From assembly GCA_040880405.1 (NCBI GenBank), contig JBBDIM010000114.1:1-24859 (forward strand): a stretch of DNA of 24,859 nt. The letters run 5' to 3'. This DNA is from JBBDIM01 sp040880405 (GTDB lineage Bacteria; Planctomycetota; Planctomycetia; Pirellulales; Pirellulaceae). The position numbers and the translations under genes are program-made. Positions 24,464 through 24,859 of this stretch are shown one piece after another; the stretch's first letter is position 1; each line of letters opens with the position of its first letter. The notes below the pieces were generated by a model, which was given only the letters and a program-made list of their open reading frames with translations, searched no databases and was not told the DNA's origin.

Positions 24464-24720
24464 TCGTCTTGAATACCAATGACGGTCCAGCGGACCGGGG
24501 TTTTCGGATAGTTCAGTAGCTCACGCGTCGACTCGCCATCGCTGGTGATCAACACCCGTTCGCCGGGACCGGCCCCGACGGCGTCGACCGCCAACAGCGG
24601 ATGCCCATCAGGCGTCACGCCATCGGACATTTGCGGTTGGACAATCAACAGTTTCCAGCCCTGCATCGACACATGCCGAACCGTGCTGGTGGCCGTTCCC
24701 ACGACTAGCGCGGTTTGCAT
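24460..24720 (-). CDS. BMC-P (EutN/CcmL) pentameric vertex protein, second paralogue
   Basis: This 86-residue EutN/CcmL-family shell protein opens MQTALVVGTATSTVRHVSMQ. It continues GWKLLIVQPQ, LLAVDAVGAGPGERVLITSD and TVIGIQDE, the usual five-strand plan with the conserved DxVGAGxGE turn. AAAGG lies 8 bases before the ATG. It is 4 bases after the stop of the gene upstream and overlaps the next gene by 4 bases, so the genes are tightly coupled. Shell vertices need only a few pentamers, so having two paralogues suggests different vertex or pore variants. BMC-H and BMC-T genes are not in this window. Confidence 0.95.
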   Translation of the reverse strand: MQTALVVGTATSTVRHVSMQGWKLLIVQPQMSDGVTPDGHPLLAVDAVGAGPGERVLITSDGESTRELLNYPKTPVRWTVIGIQDE

Positions 24721-24724
24721 CGTG

Positions 24725-24859
24725 TTAGCCTTTCCCGGGATGGCCCAAAATGCACAGGTCGTCGATCAGCGAACAACGCCGCTCGCGGGTAAACGTCAGT
24801 GGGGTGGTGACCCCTTCGCCGGTCGGCGTGGCGATCGAGAACGAGATGTAACCCTCGCC
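24725..24859 (-). CDS. C-terminal 44 residues of an unidentified BMC-operon gene (partial)
   Basis: From the right edge an open frame reads GEGYISFSIATPTGEGVTTP, then LTFTRERRCSLIDDLCILGH and PGKG, and stops at 24725-24727. It ends 4 bases before the next BMC-P start, so it belongs to the operon. The fragment is too short to assign. It does not look like the end of an EutN protein; a phosphotransacylase, kinase or other shell gene remains possible. Confidence 0.55.
   Translation of the reverse strand, partial: GEGYISFSIATPTGEGVTTPLTFTRERRCSLIDDLCILGHPGKG

Overview
The window looks like a piece of a planctomycete chromosome (Pirellulaceae-like, judged by eye). The evidence is a secreted PQQ-propeller protein that opens its mature part with DDWPQILGPDRNG, a Sec-exported sulfatase, small lipoproteins, a Sec-exported TPR/CHAT-like protein, GC-rich coding sequence with many hairpin repeats between genes, and above all a bacterial microcompartment (BMC) locus of the Planctomycetes/Verrucomicrobia type. 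A run of exactly 100 N at 5691-5790 shows this is a draft scaffold.

Layout. 1-800 (-) is the N-terminal part of a two-segment membrane protein that runs off the left edge. It is divergent from a secreted PQQ beta-propeller protein (983-2251, +). A 650-base non-coding stretch follows, then a small lipoprotein (-), an exported alpha/beta hydrolase (+) and a Phd/VapB-VapC toxin-antitoxin pair (+). 5308-6985 is a repeat-rich island with a MarR-type regulator, followed by a second small lipoprotein (-). A 1010-residue exported TPR plus CHAT-like protein (+) converges with a GNAT-fold acetyltransferase (-); their stop codons are only 5 bases apart. A formylglycine sulfatase (-), a cluster of alternating inverted repeats, a multi-pass membrane protein and an overlapping Nudix CoA-pyrophosphatase (both +) come next. 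argC and argJ (+, arginine biosynthesis) and a glycosyltransferase-like TPR protein (+) complete the plus-strand part.

21279-24859 (-) is the distal part of a BMC operon. In transcription order it holds the tail of an unidentified gene, a BMC-P (EutN/CcmL) shell protein, a 244-residue unknown protein, a second BMC-P protein, a class II aldolase with a C-terminal encapsulation-peptide-like helix, and a lactate/malate-type dehydrogenase. Known loci of this type process the L-lactaldehyde released from fuculose- or rhamnulose-phosphate inside a protein shell, so that role is inferred here. BMC-H shell genes, the aldehyde dehydrogenase, phosphotransacylase and kinase would have to lie beyond the right edge.

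At least five different families of intergenic inverted repeats occur in under 25 kb. One sits inside the BMC operon between shell and enzyme genes, one occurs in six copies around the MarR gene and after argJ, and one appears to have supplied the last codons of the Nudix gene. The least understood protein in a recognisable system is the 244-residue BMC-locus protein: an amphipathic helix and an Asn/Pro/Thr linker precede its globular part.
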